Position numbers and translations under genes: made by a program
In this document: positions 12,032 through 23,552 of the stretch, in pieces
Position numbering within the stretch: position 1 is the stretch's first letter
Layout of the letters: the number at the start of each line of letters is the position of its first letter
The notes under the pieces: generated by a model
What the model was told of the DNA's origin: nothing
The model's input: the letters and a program-made list of their open reading frames with translations, nothing else
Database searches by the model: none
NCBI GenBank assembly: GCA_025642075.2
Contig: JAODUO010000884.1
Location: forward strand, 1 to 64,000
From: Ridgeia piscesae
Taxonomy: Eukaryota; Annelida; Polychaeta; Sabellida; Siboglinidae
Reading direction: 5' to 3'
Length of the DNA stretch: 64,000 nucleotides

Positions 12032-12821
12032 GTATATTGTACGATAGCCGCTAAGGCCATCAACAGTGTAATATACTTTTTTCTAACCGAAAGATAAAAT
12101 GTGTTTTTAAAATGCGATAACCGCCAAGTCTCTTTTTTTCTTCAAAATCGCGATATATCAAATAATCCAATCGGCAACCGCTTGGTGTAAATGATATCTA
12201 GTGAAATTAACAATTGATAACTTGCGCGAACCCACTAAATTTTACCATCAGCAAAACGTAGGACATACAATTCGGATGAAATGTACAAGATAATTAACTT
12301 CTGTCGTCATTGTGGCATTAACCAGGTACTCAAAAAGGCTGCGACCACCAATACGCGAATTGAAATGGAATATACCAATCTAAGGCTAAGGCTAACCTGC
12401 TATGCTTAAAGGGCAAAAAAGGCAACGGTTTCGTGTCGTACACCTAATAGAGTTAATATAAAGTAACAATACTCAATTTTTTAACGCCAGCCGTTTGCCT
12501 GAAAAATATTTTTGAACACCCAGCCATCGAAATACTATGAGCTAGGCCATTGTAGACGAAGAATGACGTCAGTAAGCTTAGGCTTCTCCACTAGTTATTC
12601 ATAAATCCGTCTGGAGGCGCTGTGCGCAGAGAAAAATAAAAATGGCGTGTTTGTTATGGATTATCTAAATCGGATCATTTACCGGATGCAGAAGTATCTG
12701 GATATAGATTCCAGCCGCAAAGACAAAGGCACGTATTGGAAGATACACTAGAGGCGAGTGACCACGAAAAGAAAGACACACGTGAAGCTGAACGTACAAA
12801 AAACAAAACTAGCAGAGACGG

Positions 12822-12932
12822 TGTCAACTGGTGGCGGTGCCGAACCAATTTGTTGATGCGGTGCCGGTGACAAGTTTGTCTGCTGTCATGAAATGGCTGC
12901 AACTCGGCAACGCGCGGAGCATATTGATGAAG
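12822..12932 (+). pseudogene. P2X7-C-like protein, exon 1 (cysteine cluster)
   Basis: Exon of a protein related to the cytosolic C-terminal domain of P2X7 receptors, a Zn-binding cysteine-rich fold also found alone in many invertebrate proteins. NWWRCR near the start corresponds to the W-x-C motif; DKFVCCHEMAATRQRAEHID corresponds to the family's E-C-V-C-C segment. A stop and a frameshift separate the two. It ends at a good donor, GAAG|GTAAAT, at 12932. Confidence 0.65.
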
Positions 12933-13664
12933 GTAAATATTAAGTTGTCTATTATTGTTATTGCTTAAATATTATTATCCTGAGGTCCGGACTGCGTAAT
13001 GATCGTAGTATTATGACAAGCGAAATATGATCGCTTAGCTTGGGCCAAGCCTTGTCGCCTTGGGCCAGCCGGGTCACCTCAGTGACCTCAGGCTCAGGCT
13101 TGCCGCATTCAACTATTAGACTAAGTATGTGTCACTTATTATGTTTTATGGTAATAACACATCTGTTAAGACTTGGTGGGGTTTATCATTTAACATAAAT
13201 CGTATTGAATAGTTCCAATGAAATTAAATGAATTAGGTCCCACAATTGTGCATGTGTGTCAATTGTGGGGAAAAAATCCATACAAATGAATAGTCAATAC
13301 CTTGCTGTTTTTTGGCATCGCCCAGGTGTGGACACCCATCACATTTGTAATAACAGCAGCTATATTGATTCATATATCATGATCTAAATGCACCGCCTAC
13401 ACAGCAATGGCAGGCAGTTACGATTATTTTATTTGAACATAAACTGCAGGGTTATCTTCTCATCATTTTGCAAGTGTCTTATGGAGTCATATATAAACAT
13501 AGATAATGAGTTTGTTTCAAAGAACCCAGAGATATTAGTGACGAGATGAATACAGGAAATGTGTCAGAATTCATGCTTTGTGAAATTATGTTCATTCATA
13601 ATAATAATCCATGTTTGCAATGATTCACATAAAACATTTCTTAATGTTCGATTTTTTATTACAG

Positions 13665-13799
13665 GTGGACGGACTGCTGTGTATTACGAAAAGTCGGATT
13701 TGAAATTCTCTGCTTCGAGCAACTGGTGCTTCGGAATGTATTGGTTGCACTGAACCATATACAGATAGATAACTGGCAACTAGATCCATCAACAAACAA
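13665..13799 (+). pseudogene. P2X7-C-like protein, exon 2
   Basis: Follows a strong acceptor (TTTTTTATTACAG) and ends at the consensus donor GTAAGT at 13800. The first frame gives GLLCIT (family C-I-T), then after a frame change VGFEILCFEQLVLRNVLVAL, which matches the family's G-F-x-x-x-C-x-x-x-x-V-L pattern. The frame change inside the exon shows decay. Confidence 0.7.
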
Positions 13800-14494
13800 G
13801 TAAGTATACTGTGCATACATTTTATATAATTATGTTGCAATAAACGTTAAATAAGAAGCAACAATACAACATCAAACAAAGTAGCACTATAAATAAAAAT
13901 AATAGTTATCATTACTTATAGATACAACACATGGAACCATTATGATTTTTATGTAGTGAAAATGGCAGGTATATTTGTAAACATAGTGCATAGTTCCTAC
14001 TACTGCCCAAAGTATAGAATGGATCATAGAGTAAATTACAGTGCCTAGTATTTTCACAATAATAATCTAATTGACATTTTCTCTGGTTATCCATTATGAG
14101 ATGACAACCCAAATATGTGAATGCAGGGACTGGAGTTGTCATTAGAGGTTTTAGACAAGATGTTTATGTTTGACAGCTTTCAGAATGGTTCAATCAAATT
14201 AATAAACATTTCCTGAGCTTACTAGCAATACCCTAATTCATTTTATTCCAAATTATAGAAATAGATCCTCAATGGTTTCTAATGCCACACAGCGATTTAA
14301 AAGTGCATATTGTCAACATTAGATGCAATATGCTATAATACTGCCACACATTTATATTTTTTTTCTTAAAAAGCACCACATGTTTGAAATGGGGTGTGTC
14401 TTTAATTATATATTTTAAATTAAAAGGATCATTGATTAATTGTCATCTTATTTACAATGTCATATGTATATTTATCTGAACACGTTTATTTCAG

Positions 14495-14648
14495 GTTGCT
14501 CAGGTGGGCTGTCTATAGGCAGTTTACTGGTGGGTTCACAGCAAGTTGGGCCGGAGTGTTCATCGATCACCTAATCAGGACAAAGTTCCCTGTCCTCGAT
14601 TGGACAGCAGCACGAGGGATATCACTTTGCTCTCGAAGACTTGACTAA
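14495..14648 (+). pseudogene. P2X7-C-like protein, exon 3
   Basis: Acceptor GTTTATTTCAG. Joined in phase to exon 2 (split codon AA|G) it continues LLRWAVYRQFTGG, then SWAGVFIDHLIRTKFP, matching the family's Y-R-x-(A)YRQF-x-x-W-x and I-P-S-C-x-x-x-x-I-R-x-x-F-P region, and ends at TAA 14646-14648. The exact phase match across the 695-bp intron supports the exon model. The family's P-S-C Cys is not conserved here. Confidence 0.7.
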
Positions 14649-14911
14649 TGTACAAAACGATTGAGCCATGCAGCCCGCAGATCTTCCTTACTCGGTTTTG
14701 GCACATTTGCCCCGATCAAGCAACCCCTGTTGGTACAGTGATTAGTGGCAGTGTAACTTTTTCCATCACCATATGGATTATGTGGCTCATCAGCATGGGT
14801 AGACGGTTATGTCGGACTTGTGTTCTGTTGCGCAACCTCCAGTTTAATCATTGTTTCTCGAAGATGACATCTGTGTTAACAGGGATGCCTGGGACAGGAC
14901 GTGGCCGATAG
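14648..14911 (+). other. Unassigned 87-codon ORF inside the transposon
   Basis: Open from the ATG overlapping the previous stop; encodes several hydrophobic stretches and scattered Cys (PCSPQ, HICPDQ, RTCVLL). No family recognised. Could be noise or a further part of the element. Confidence 0.2.
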
Positions 14912-15579
14912 TTCCCCGCAAGAGCAGATAACATCAATCGTGATTTCATTCCTACAATGAATATAGTGCTTGCATTAACTGATTAGTATTTAGACAACTT
15001 TGCAACGTTTTTCTACATGATTATAAACATGTACAATTTTTTGGTAATTTCATTTGATAATCATGTAAGAAGTCATTGTTTTAGTAACCAAACATTAGCC
15101 AAATTAGTAACCATAAGTTAAATAACAACACATTGACCAGGAATTCCACTATCACATTCCACTCCCAATTATCACTTGTTGTTCTAATCTTAATGTTTCA
15201 CTTTGTATCATGTATATAGAGTGACTGTATTTGTATGTATTTTTATATTATATTTTAATACATTCAGTGATAATGACGTGTTATGTATTTTATTTTTTTC
15301 AAAAACAGAGAAGTTATTAATTACACAAGTAGCTGTATTCATAAGTGTACACAGTAACTGTTTACAGCTGTGTTTTGTCCCCCCATGACACAGTTACTAG
15401 GAGTTCATTCAAATGCCATACCTGTATTATCTTAGAAATATGAAGCAATACTGCAATTACTATGTGCTACTTTATACAGCTTGGTGCAATGTGAAGAGAA
15501 CTGTACAAGCAAGGATTCAAATGCAACTTATCGCAAAAGTCCCCATTGTCGCAAAAGTCCCCTTGTAGTTACGACTGCT

Positions 15580-15850
15580 GTCATACCTTCATAGAAGTGC
15601 TCTCTCTTGGGGCAGGTAACTCTGATAGACCTCCACCTGTCCATTATGACAGAATTTAGTGAGCTAGGCTCCCAGAAAGTGCCGTGCTGTGATGACTGAC
15701 TTCAGGCAGGGCATTGAATGCTGCTGAACTTAGCTCCAGATACATTGTCGTATCTTCTTCCTCAACAATTGCAGCGTATGCACATGCGTGTGGATGCCAC
15801 AATGTGATACAGGAGTGACAATCACTGTTTTCTGTAACCAACAACAAAGG
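15580..15850 (-). pseudogene. Transposase C-terminus-like fragment
   Basis: Minus-strand frames give KFCHNGQVEVYQSYL and then CPKREHFYEGM. The pattern H-x-G-x-(L/V)-E-V-(Y/F)-x-S...P-K-R-x-H-F-x-(Y/F)-x-G-M is one I associate with the end of transposase-like proteins of the THAP/Kolobok type. Frameshifts are present. Assignment rests on pattern memory and should be treated as provisional. Confidence 0.45.
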
Positions 15851-17550
15851 AACGTGAAATAATTAATTGCATCATCACCTAATTGGCATTTCCTCTGGTT
15901 ATTCATATGAGATTACCAGAAAGTGAGAAACACAGCCATATTGAGAGAATGCAGCAGACAATATCAATCAAGTGTATGAATTTTCACAATATAATTATCT
16001 AAAATAAAACTTAGCTTTTTTCAATTATCACTTACAGGTGACAATAGACCTTTAACCAGTGGATACCGACGTCACATCTAAAAAGCTAATAAAACATCAA
16101 AATAAACACAACTTGTTGCAGATAAAATGAGTAGTTTAAATGAAGATTTAGTTTAAAACATGCATGCAGCTACTGTCCATGGATTTCAAACAATCATTGA
16201 ATTCCACCAGCCATTAAACAGCCATAAATACTGCTACTCGAAGGTGAAACTAATTTTGAAAGTGGGGTGTCAAAGTGCATGCAGAAACTTGATAAAATTA
16301 TGATAAATATAGTCAGATGTGTATCTCATAATTGGAAACTAACAGAAAAATGCAACTAACAAAACTTTGTAAAAACTTAATGTTTAAATAAATACTGACT
16401 GAATTTCTAGTTTTCAGCATCATAACATTTTCATTGCTTCTTAGCACATATCTGAACACACTGATCATAAGCTTTACTAGCTGTATTAATCAACGAATGC
16501 CATTAATCAATGTCACCTTACTCTGACATAGCCTACATTCACATCAATGGAAATAAATGACTATGTCACTATGAGCGGTTAGTTAACTTTACTGAACTTA
16601 CAAAGAAGTGCCAACGACAATCCAAGGCCACAGTCCCTCCGCCGATGACATATTATCACCCATGAGACGTGTCATGTTCAAGTTCAGTTATTCAAGTTTC
16701 TTCTAAAGGCAAAATTATTTATTTTGCATTGTACTAAATTCTGCGATGATATAAATTGTGCTATTGTCCTAGCTTGGTTCGAGTATATCTTAGTCTTTAC
16801 ACATGTGGACGTGATACCGTAAAAACAGATTAGCTGTCATCGAGGGACATCGGCATCGGGCATCGTCAACACATCGATGATCGAGCCATCGGCATCGTCA
16901 ATCGATAGCCGGTCTACGGAGGTCAAAACTACTTTTAACAGCATAAAAACGTTACATGTGCTTGACGTCTGTAAAAAACACAATTAAATACAAACGTTAT
17001 AACACAGAAAAAATTGTACATCATACTAACCTTCTTGCGATCTGATCATTGATGTCTCGGCCAGCTTGATATATGCGTTGCTTCGACGTTTAGCCTTTAG
17101 GTCCATTCATGGCTAAATATTGTCAGCACTGCCCCGGGTTAAGAAGACGACGGTCGGCGACGTTTTGTTGGATCTTGTTCCATCAACTGGTGATATATGT
17201 CTACTTCATAATTACTTGTTGACCACAGATTTAGGTCTAAGCAGCTGCTACATCGCCAACTAAACGAAGACTCGAAGTTGTTGTGCCGTACTGACGTCAC
17301 AGGAAGCTGACCGGCCTCAGTAGAGACTTAGAATGCCGCGCGCTTATAGGCCAGGCCAAGCCAAACGAATACGTCACCGGTTAAGATGGTGGTGTCTAGG
17401 GCATCATGGATTTCGTTAGATTTTTAGACTTTAAGGTCACATTCTGAGTAAACCGCTGACGTAAAAAAATTAAGTATATGTGGAAATTGTTAGTTTGTAT
17501 AAACTCTATTAAGTGTATGATACGAAACCGTTGCCTTTTTTGCCCTTTAA

Positions 17551-17832
17551 ATGCCAAGTTTGTACTGAATAAGATAAAAAATAAACATATGTTGCCTTTT
17601 TGTTATTAAATATAACGGTATTATTAAAGCGTGTTTCGCTTATAATAAATGTAGTGGTGTCAATCGTACATCTTGTTTATGTAAAAAAATCATTATTACT
17701 TTATTACTGCATTTACTAGTTGAGTAAGGACGCTGCTGAATTTAGTCACCACGGATTTGGGCGTTGCAATGCGTGATACATAATTTTTATAGATCAATAG
17801 GCTGATCAACTGCTAAAACATGAACCTCTTAA

Positions 17833-17878
<46 letters not shown>

Positions 17879-20415
17879 TTATAGTAGTATGTCAGTTATC
17901 ATTCAATTCAGTTAAAGTTAACTAATAAACTTATATATTAGTTATCACAGTATGTCAAAATTATTGCATTACTTTGTTTTCCAATGTTCTGCTATATCAA
18001 TTAAATACTTTTTTATGAGACTCCTTAGGGATCTGCCCATCTCGTGAAAACTATAAGGCACTCCTTCACCTTCCAACATCATAGTTAATATACCTAATTA
18101 TTAGGCTGTAATTTGTTTAAACCAATTAATGTGGTTGCATTATACAAAGTTTTGTTTTACAGAATGCTATACCAATATTAACTTAAGGACAACGTGTGTA
18201 TCTTAGCGTCGGTTTGTGCTATTTTATCAAACATTGTCATGGATATGTGGGTCATTTCACGGCAACCGGGCTATTTGGTGTCCCAGCTCTTTTATATAGT
18301 TTTATATATATAAATAATCGATAAAGAAATTTGGCAAAACTATATTTCTTATATGTGGCGCTTTGTGCAGTATTGTTCTTCATTTCTAATACGATAATGG
18401 CATTCGAAGTCATTATTCTAGTTATTTATCTTTACATCTCCCAGTCTACGTCATCGAAAAGTGGCTGTCCCCATCACCTGGTCCGCAAGTTGCAGGTTAT
18501 TACAAAGGTGCAATAATTACACGTTAAATAATAAATACATGCGTAAAGTTCTCATTTCGATGTCTGTCTTCATATTTTCCCCCAAAAAAGCATTTGTTAT
18601 TAATCGTTTTGAATAGTTGATGTTTTCCAGCATAAAAATCGATGTCCCCTGGTTCCATGTCATCTACGTCACGACAACTGTGATGTCACGCCTGACCAGA
18701 CTCGGAAGAATTACAACATCCACGTGGAATCACAATTACATTACCGCCATACATGAATATTGGAAACAGGTGAGTAGGTTTATTCCATGTCATCTACGAA
18801 CGGTCCGCACTGCATGCTATATTGGTCAGAAATACAGAATTATTGATAATCACGTGTTAAGTGGTGTCAATCAAACCAATCAAAAACGACTTGCACTCCC
18901 CTGCTAATCGAGAAAATGGCTTGAAGTTAACGCCATTTTAGAGCATGACAGGTGAATAACAAGTAGGCAGGCGCATTTTAATCGTAGATTCTACTAGCGT
19001 AACAGCTACAGTTACCTCACACATAGCAAGCAAGATACCGTCACATAAATGAAATAAGTTGAGGGGAAAAAAACACGATGATGTCATATATACAAAATTG
19101 CGTTAGGCCCCCAGTATCACTTTGGTATTCCGAGTCGTGAAAGTAGATATGTCATCTACATCACGGCGTGTCACCTACGTCACGACAAGTCATTTACGTC
19201 ACGGCGTATATTTTGTATAATATATCGAACCTTAGCGAACTGATCTAATGAATACACACCGATTCATACAGAACATCGACTCGTTTTCCTTCATGAAAAA
19301 AACAACCGCAACATGATGTATATATAAGTCTCAACATAATAACTAACTGTTCCTAATTTCCGCCATGTTAGATAGAATAAAATTATGAGACACTAGGCAC
19401 TTCGAGACGTTCAATGGTATTTGGCTGTGTCACAAGAGTCGAATACACACTGAATACAACTTTTGCAAAGGTACGTGAATAAAGTGGTCCACAAATTATA
19501 AGAAAATATGCTTGGAAAAGGAGCAATACATGGACATCAATATGGAAATATTTTCGTGACGTAGATGACATTCATTCATGACGTCATGCTAATACAAATA
19601 AAAATAGGAAACGATGCAAAAGTTCCCTGCTGTTCATTGGATTAGTACACATATATAGTAAGCTACCTAACTAACGCCGAAAATGCGATAACTATTATGG
19701 CCGAAAATTGTGTTTGACTCTGGATGAAATATGCCTGTTACCATGTCGCGTTTTGCCTAAAATTGGCATTGATATATACACAAATTGCAACACAGATTTC
19801 AATTTTTTAACCAATATTTTTGAGTTTATGTTATTAAGATGTTAGAATGTGACGCAAATGGGTACAATTACCCTCTGATGGTGAAACACAAACGTTCGTT
19901 TTTCTCAAAACATTAAAAATGGATATATCACGTTCAGATAATTATTACTCCATAGAAGCTCGTGTCAAGATGTTGAATGCCCATATATGGGATGCTGTGA
20001 TAGCGTCACTGATCATTTTAGTACCTTTACACACAGGAGAGCAAATCGTAGACAAACTCGGTTTATGTTTTGATCGTATATGACAATAGCATGTTTTTGC
20101 ATCGCAGGAATAAGATGAGGTGCCCGCATTGGCATTGCCTATTTCATATGACTTGTTATGTCCATTGAACTGTGACCCGAAAGCGTGACAGAGGATTTAG
20201 CGCGCGCAGTAGGAACTCCGAACCGGTTGTTTTTCAAACGTGGCTACCATAAATGGCACAAGGAAAAAGTGACGCTCACAAAAACACATGATTAGTGAAA
20301 GTAAGCATTATGTATATACCTGTTATAATTGATATACTGTTGTACTTGTTTATCTACTTACTAACTGAAATGTATTAGTATATTACTGCCGAAACAGTAA
20401 TAGCCATAGGCTCGA
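17551..20415. other. No gene recognised; contains TA repeat and CRE-like cluster
   Basis: A (TA)n run lies at 17834-17874. Between 18.6 and 19.6 kb the motif CATCTACGTCACG and its complement occur repeatedly (see the separate entry). The ORF at 18617-18907 (96 codons) has no recognisable domain. The rest is AT-rich with no structure I can name. Confidence 0.4.
19147..19208. repeat. Three tandem CRE-like 19-20 bp units
   Basis: Successive units TCATCTACATCACGGCG, TCACCTACGTCACGACA and TCATTTACGTCACGGCG; related copies stand at 18656-18690 and 18786, and inverted at 19553-19571. Each contains ACGTCA or a one-base variant, the core of the CREB/ATF site. It may be a regulatory cluster or simply pieces of a repeat family. 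Confidence 0.5.
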
Positions 20416-20419
20416 TTTC

Positions 20420-20640
20420 TAAAGACGAGAGCAAAGCCAAATAAGTTTTTTTCCATGACCATGATTGGGCTTTTGTGCCGCCATTATCCTATGTTAAAAG
20501 GCCTGAATCGTAAGGATGTCTGTGAAGTCTTGCCATAATTTTTAACTGGCCATCACTATGAAAAGACTACTATATGACTAGATCTCCAGGGAACACAATC
20601 CGATTGTGTGATTCCGTCATAGGACTTCGCAAGTTATTGT
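20420..20640 (+). repeat. Solo copy of a long inverted-terminal-repeat family
   Basis: GTGCCGCCATTATCCTATG and the flanking TTAAAAGGCCTG, then ACTGGC and ATTCCGTCAT further on, match in order the 240-bp termini of the element at 39.2-41.5 kb. Only one arm is seen here, ending close to the 3' end of the LINE at 20.9 kb. Confidence 0.55.
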
Positions 20641-21021
20641 ATTACGATGTATGCAGTGTTATTTGACATCGATTCTCGTTGACCTTGTCGTTGAAATGAA
20701 GTGAACTTGTAAAGACTAAAGTCACAGTCATAGCGTCGGTGACAGTAACAGTAGTAGGCGTAGCGCCGCCGGTAGGACCTACTGTGTACTGGTGGGGGCA
20801 CACATTTTCAGAAATACTATAATCAGAAAATATTTCCACCAGTCTGTTTAAAAAGAACTTACGTAACATGTATTAAACGTAATTGTCTTAAATAAATGAA
20901 TACATATCTGTATCTGTATCTGTATCTTAACTGGCAAAATGTCCTAGGGACACATCACGCCAGTGCGCATGGTGGGTCATCTGACTTAATTGTTAAAATG
21001 TTGGATTAAACTATTCTGAAA

Positions 21022-23499
21022 TTATTTTAGTGATTTACTTGAGACAGTGTTTGAGGGGAGAGAATTCCATTCCTTAATTGTTGTTGGGAAGAAGCTGCTT
21101 CCAAATATGTTTGCAGAGTATCTAATTTGCAAGAACTGACTGTCATGTTTACGTGAGGTTCTAGTGTTGTGTTGGATATAGTGATCTAGCGGGATATCTA
21201 TAAGGTTATGTTCCATTTTGTATATTATGCTAAGTCTTTTAATTTTTCTTCTTGTTTGGAGGGTGTCCCACTGGAGGTCTTTAAAAAGTTGGGTTACTGT
21301 TCCTGGTTCTCTAGAATAGTTATGTGTACAAAATCTGGCAGCTTGTCTTTGGATTCTTTCTAAGGTTTTAATATGTTTTAGGCAGTGTGGATCCCATGAT
21401 GCTGATGCATATTCAAGTATTGGTCGGACAAGGGTTGTGTAGGCTATTGACTTAATGTGGGTTGGGCATTGATTTAGATTTCTCCTAATGACTCCTAGAG
21501 TCTGTTGTGCTTTCCTAGCGACTGAGTTGCATTGTGCTGTCCAATTTAATGTATTTGATATTTGTACACCAAGATAACAATGTGATTGAACAGATTTAAG
21601 TTGTTGGCCACAGAAGGTGTAAATATTTGGTGTCGGTTTTCTTGAGGCTAATGTCATTGTGAAGCATTTGGTGGGATTGAATTTCATAAGCCAGGTGTTT
21701 TGCCATTCCTCAAGTTTGATTAGATCATTTTGGAGGAGAGAAATGTCATTGTCTGATTTAATTGGTTGATATAGTAGGCAGTCATCTGCAAAAAGGCGAA
21801 CGTTTGAAGTGAGATTGTTGGGTAGATCATTTATGTAAAGTAAGAAAAGTAAGGGCCCCAGTACGGTTCCCTGTGGTACCCCTGAGGTGACTTTAATTGG
21901 TTTGGATGCTGATCCATTTATTACAACCTGTTGAGTTCTTTCTGCAAGGAAGCTTTCTATCCATGACGATATTGGGCCTGTGATCCCATAGTATTTTAGT
22001 TTGTGGATTAGTCTTTTATGTGGAACTTTGTCGAATGCTTTAGTGAAGTCTAGAATGGCCATGTCTACAGATTTCTTTTCATCTAGATATTTGCTTATGT
22101 CATGGACAGTTTGAATTAATTGAGTTTCTGTTGATCTTTTTGCACGAAAACCATGTTGGTGGTCAGTTAGGATGTGATGTTGTTCAAGGTGTTTCATGAT
22201 GTGGCTATGAATTATGTGTTCAAGAAGTTTAGAAATCACAGGTGTTAAGGATATTGGTCTGTAGTTTGAAGTTTCTGCCCTGTTTCCTTTCTTGAAAATT
22301 GCTGTTATGTTTGCTTCGTTCCAGGCTTTGGGGACTTGACCAGAGTCAACTGATGATTGGAAGATATCATGTATTATTGGTGTTAGGTGGTAGGCATATC
22401 TGTTTAGAAACCATGGTGGAATGCCATCTGGTCCTTGCGATTTAGAGGTGTTAATTTTTGATAGTTGGTCATGTACTCCTTTAAGTGAAATTGTTAATTC
22501 GGGTATTTTTCCATGTGGGCTGTCATTCAGATTTGGCAGCTTGGAATTTCCTTCATATGTGAAGACACTTTTGAACTGATTGCCTAAGGCTTCTGCTTTT
22601 TGCTTGTCATCGCTAATTATGTTTCCCGCAATGTTGAGGTCCCCAATACCCTGGTTATCTTGTCTAAGTTTGGAAATGAAACTCCAGAATGCTTTCGGTT
22701 TGTCTGTTATTGCAGTTGTTAGGAATTGATTTATATAGGACAGTCTAGCAGAACGAAGGTGTTTGTGCATGTCTTTCCTGATGTTACAAAACTCTTGCCA
22801 GTCTTCTGGATTTCTAGATATTTTTGCTTTCTTATATAATCGTTTCTTTCTTTTGCACATTTTTTTCAAGTCTTTATTGAACCAGGGAAGGTTGTATCTG
22901 GAAGTTGTAAGACGGACTGGTACATAGTGTTTCATAATGTTGATGATTTTTGTTGAAACAAGGTTCCATTTGTCATTGACTGTCATGTTTTGGTTTAAAG
23001 AGAAGTATTCATGTGTGAAGTCATCGAGAGATTTCTGGATGTTAAGGTGGTCAGCTTTATTTCTGATGAAAATTTTTCGTTTGGGGCGATGTTTGCGTTT
23101 GGGTGAGATATTTACATCAATGATAATTGTGTTGTGGTCTGCTATGCCGTCTACTACATTTAGTTTCTTTATTAACCCAGGTTTATTTGTGAAGACAAGA
23201 TCTAGGATATTGTTGGCATTTCCTTGTTTACGTGTGGGTTCATTGACATGTTGGATTAGTCCATGTTCCTCTACAAGGGAGATTAGTTTGTTGGCAGCAA
23301 CTGTACTATATCCACTGTTAGGTGTGACATGGTGATTTTCCCAGTTTATGTTAGGAAGATTGAAATCGCCGGTAATTATGACATTATGTGTGTTTATTTT
23401 GTTTCCTAATTTAGATAGAGATAGATCTAGTTCTTCAATTTGAGTTCCTTGAGAGTCATGTGGGGCACGATAGAAGGTGCATATGATTATGGGTTTCAT
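21022..23499 (-). CDS. LINE endonuclease C-terminal part + reverse transcriptase
   Basis: Copies the element's RNA into DNA at a nicked target. Residues 1-130 complete an apurinic-type endonuclease: CTFYRAP, TGDFNLPN (44-47 GDFN), NILDLVFT (97-104), ADHNTIIID (catalytic D-H at 121-122). The RT follows: SQGPDGIPPWFL (354-365), YRPISLTPVISKLLE (413-427), AILDFTKAFDKVPH (motif A, D484), SGVPQGTVLGPLLF (motif B), RLFADDCLLY (motif C, 570-573), then the LINE C-terminal segment with RPILEYASASW. All catalytic motifs are present over 825 codons without a stop. The start used is the first ATG after a frameshift; the true frame begins in the upstream ORF. Confidence 0.92.
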   Translation of the reverse strand: MKPIIICTFYRAPHDSQGTQIEELDLSLSKLGNKINTHNVIITGDFNLPNINWENHHVTPNSGYSTVAANKLISLVEEHGLIQHVNEPTRKQGNANNILDLVFTNKPGLIKKLNVVDGIADHNTIIIDVNISPKRKHRPKRKIFIRNKADHLNIQKSLDDFTHEYFSLNQNMTVNDKWNLVSTKIINIMKHYVPVRLTTSRYNLPWFNKDLKKMCKRKKRLYKKAKISRNPEDWQEFCNIRKDMHKHLRSARLSYINQFLTTAITDKPKAFWSFISKLRQDNQGIGDLNIAGNIISDDKQKAEALGNQFKSVFTYEGNSKLPNLNDSPHGKIPELTISLKGVHDQLSKINTSKSQGPDGIPPWFLNRYAYHLTPIIHDIFQSSVDSGQVPKAWNEANITAIFKKGNRAETSNYRPISLTPVISKLLEHIIHSHIMKHLEQHHILTDHQHGFRAKRSTETQLIQTVHDISKYLDEKKSVDMAILDFTKAFDKVPHKRLIHKLKYYGITGPISSWIESFLAERTQQVVINGSASKPIKVTSGVPQGTVLGPLLFLLYINDLPNNLTSNVRLFADDCLLYQPIKSDNDISLLQNDLIKLEEWQNTWLMKFNPTKCFTMTLASRKPTPNIYTFCGQQLKSVQSHCYLGVQISNTLNWTAQCNSVARKAQQTLGVIRRNLNQCPTHIKSIAYTTLVRPILEYASASWDPHCLKHIKTLERIQRQAARFCTHNYSREPGTVTQLFKDLQWDTLQTRRKIKRLSIIYKMEHNLIDIPLDHYIQHNTRTSRKHDSQFLQIRYSANIFGSSFFPTTIKEWNSLPSNTVSSKSLK

Positions 23500-23552
23500 T
23501 CCTTTTATTTCAGTTTCTGTCCAAATGCTCTCACTGTTAGTGTTTAAGTTTG

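Larger units (their letters stand above)
12410..17546. mobile_element. TTAA-flanked DNA transposon with 45-bp inverted repeats (Kolobok-like)
   Basis: Both ends carry the same inverted 45-bp sequence, beginning AGGGCAAAAAAGGCAACGG (12410-12454 and the complement of 17502-17546), with about 42 of 45 positions identical. Each end abuts TTAA (12406-12409 and 17547-17550), the target duplication used by Kolobok and piggyBac superfamilies. The A-GGG start does not look like piggyBac, whose ends usually start CCC. Inside lie plus-strand exons of a P2X7-C-like protein (12.8-14.6 kb) and a minus-strand fragment resembling a transposase C-terminus (15.6-15.85 kb). A minus-strand ATG at 17106 opening MDLKAKRRSN and ending at a GTTAGT donor (about 17032) could be a first transposase exon. 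Confidence 0.8.

Noticed and set aside
12410..17546. piggyBac element on the basis of TTAA alone
   Set aside because: Ends start AGGG rather than CCC and no piggyBac-type DDD transposase frame is visible; Kolobok-like is favoured but not proven.
22937..23335. 132-codon plus-strand ORF
   Set aside because: Shadow of the minus-strand LINE frame.
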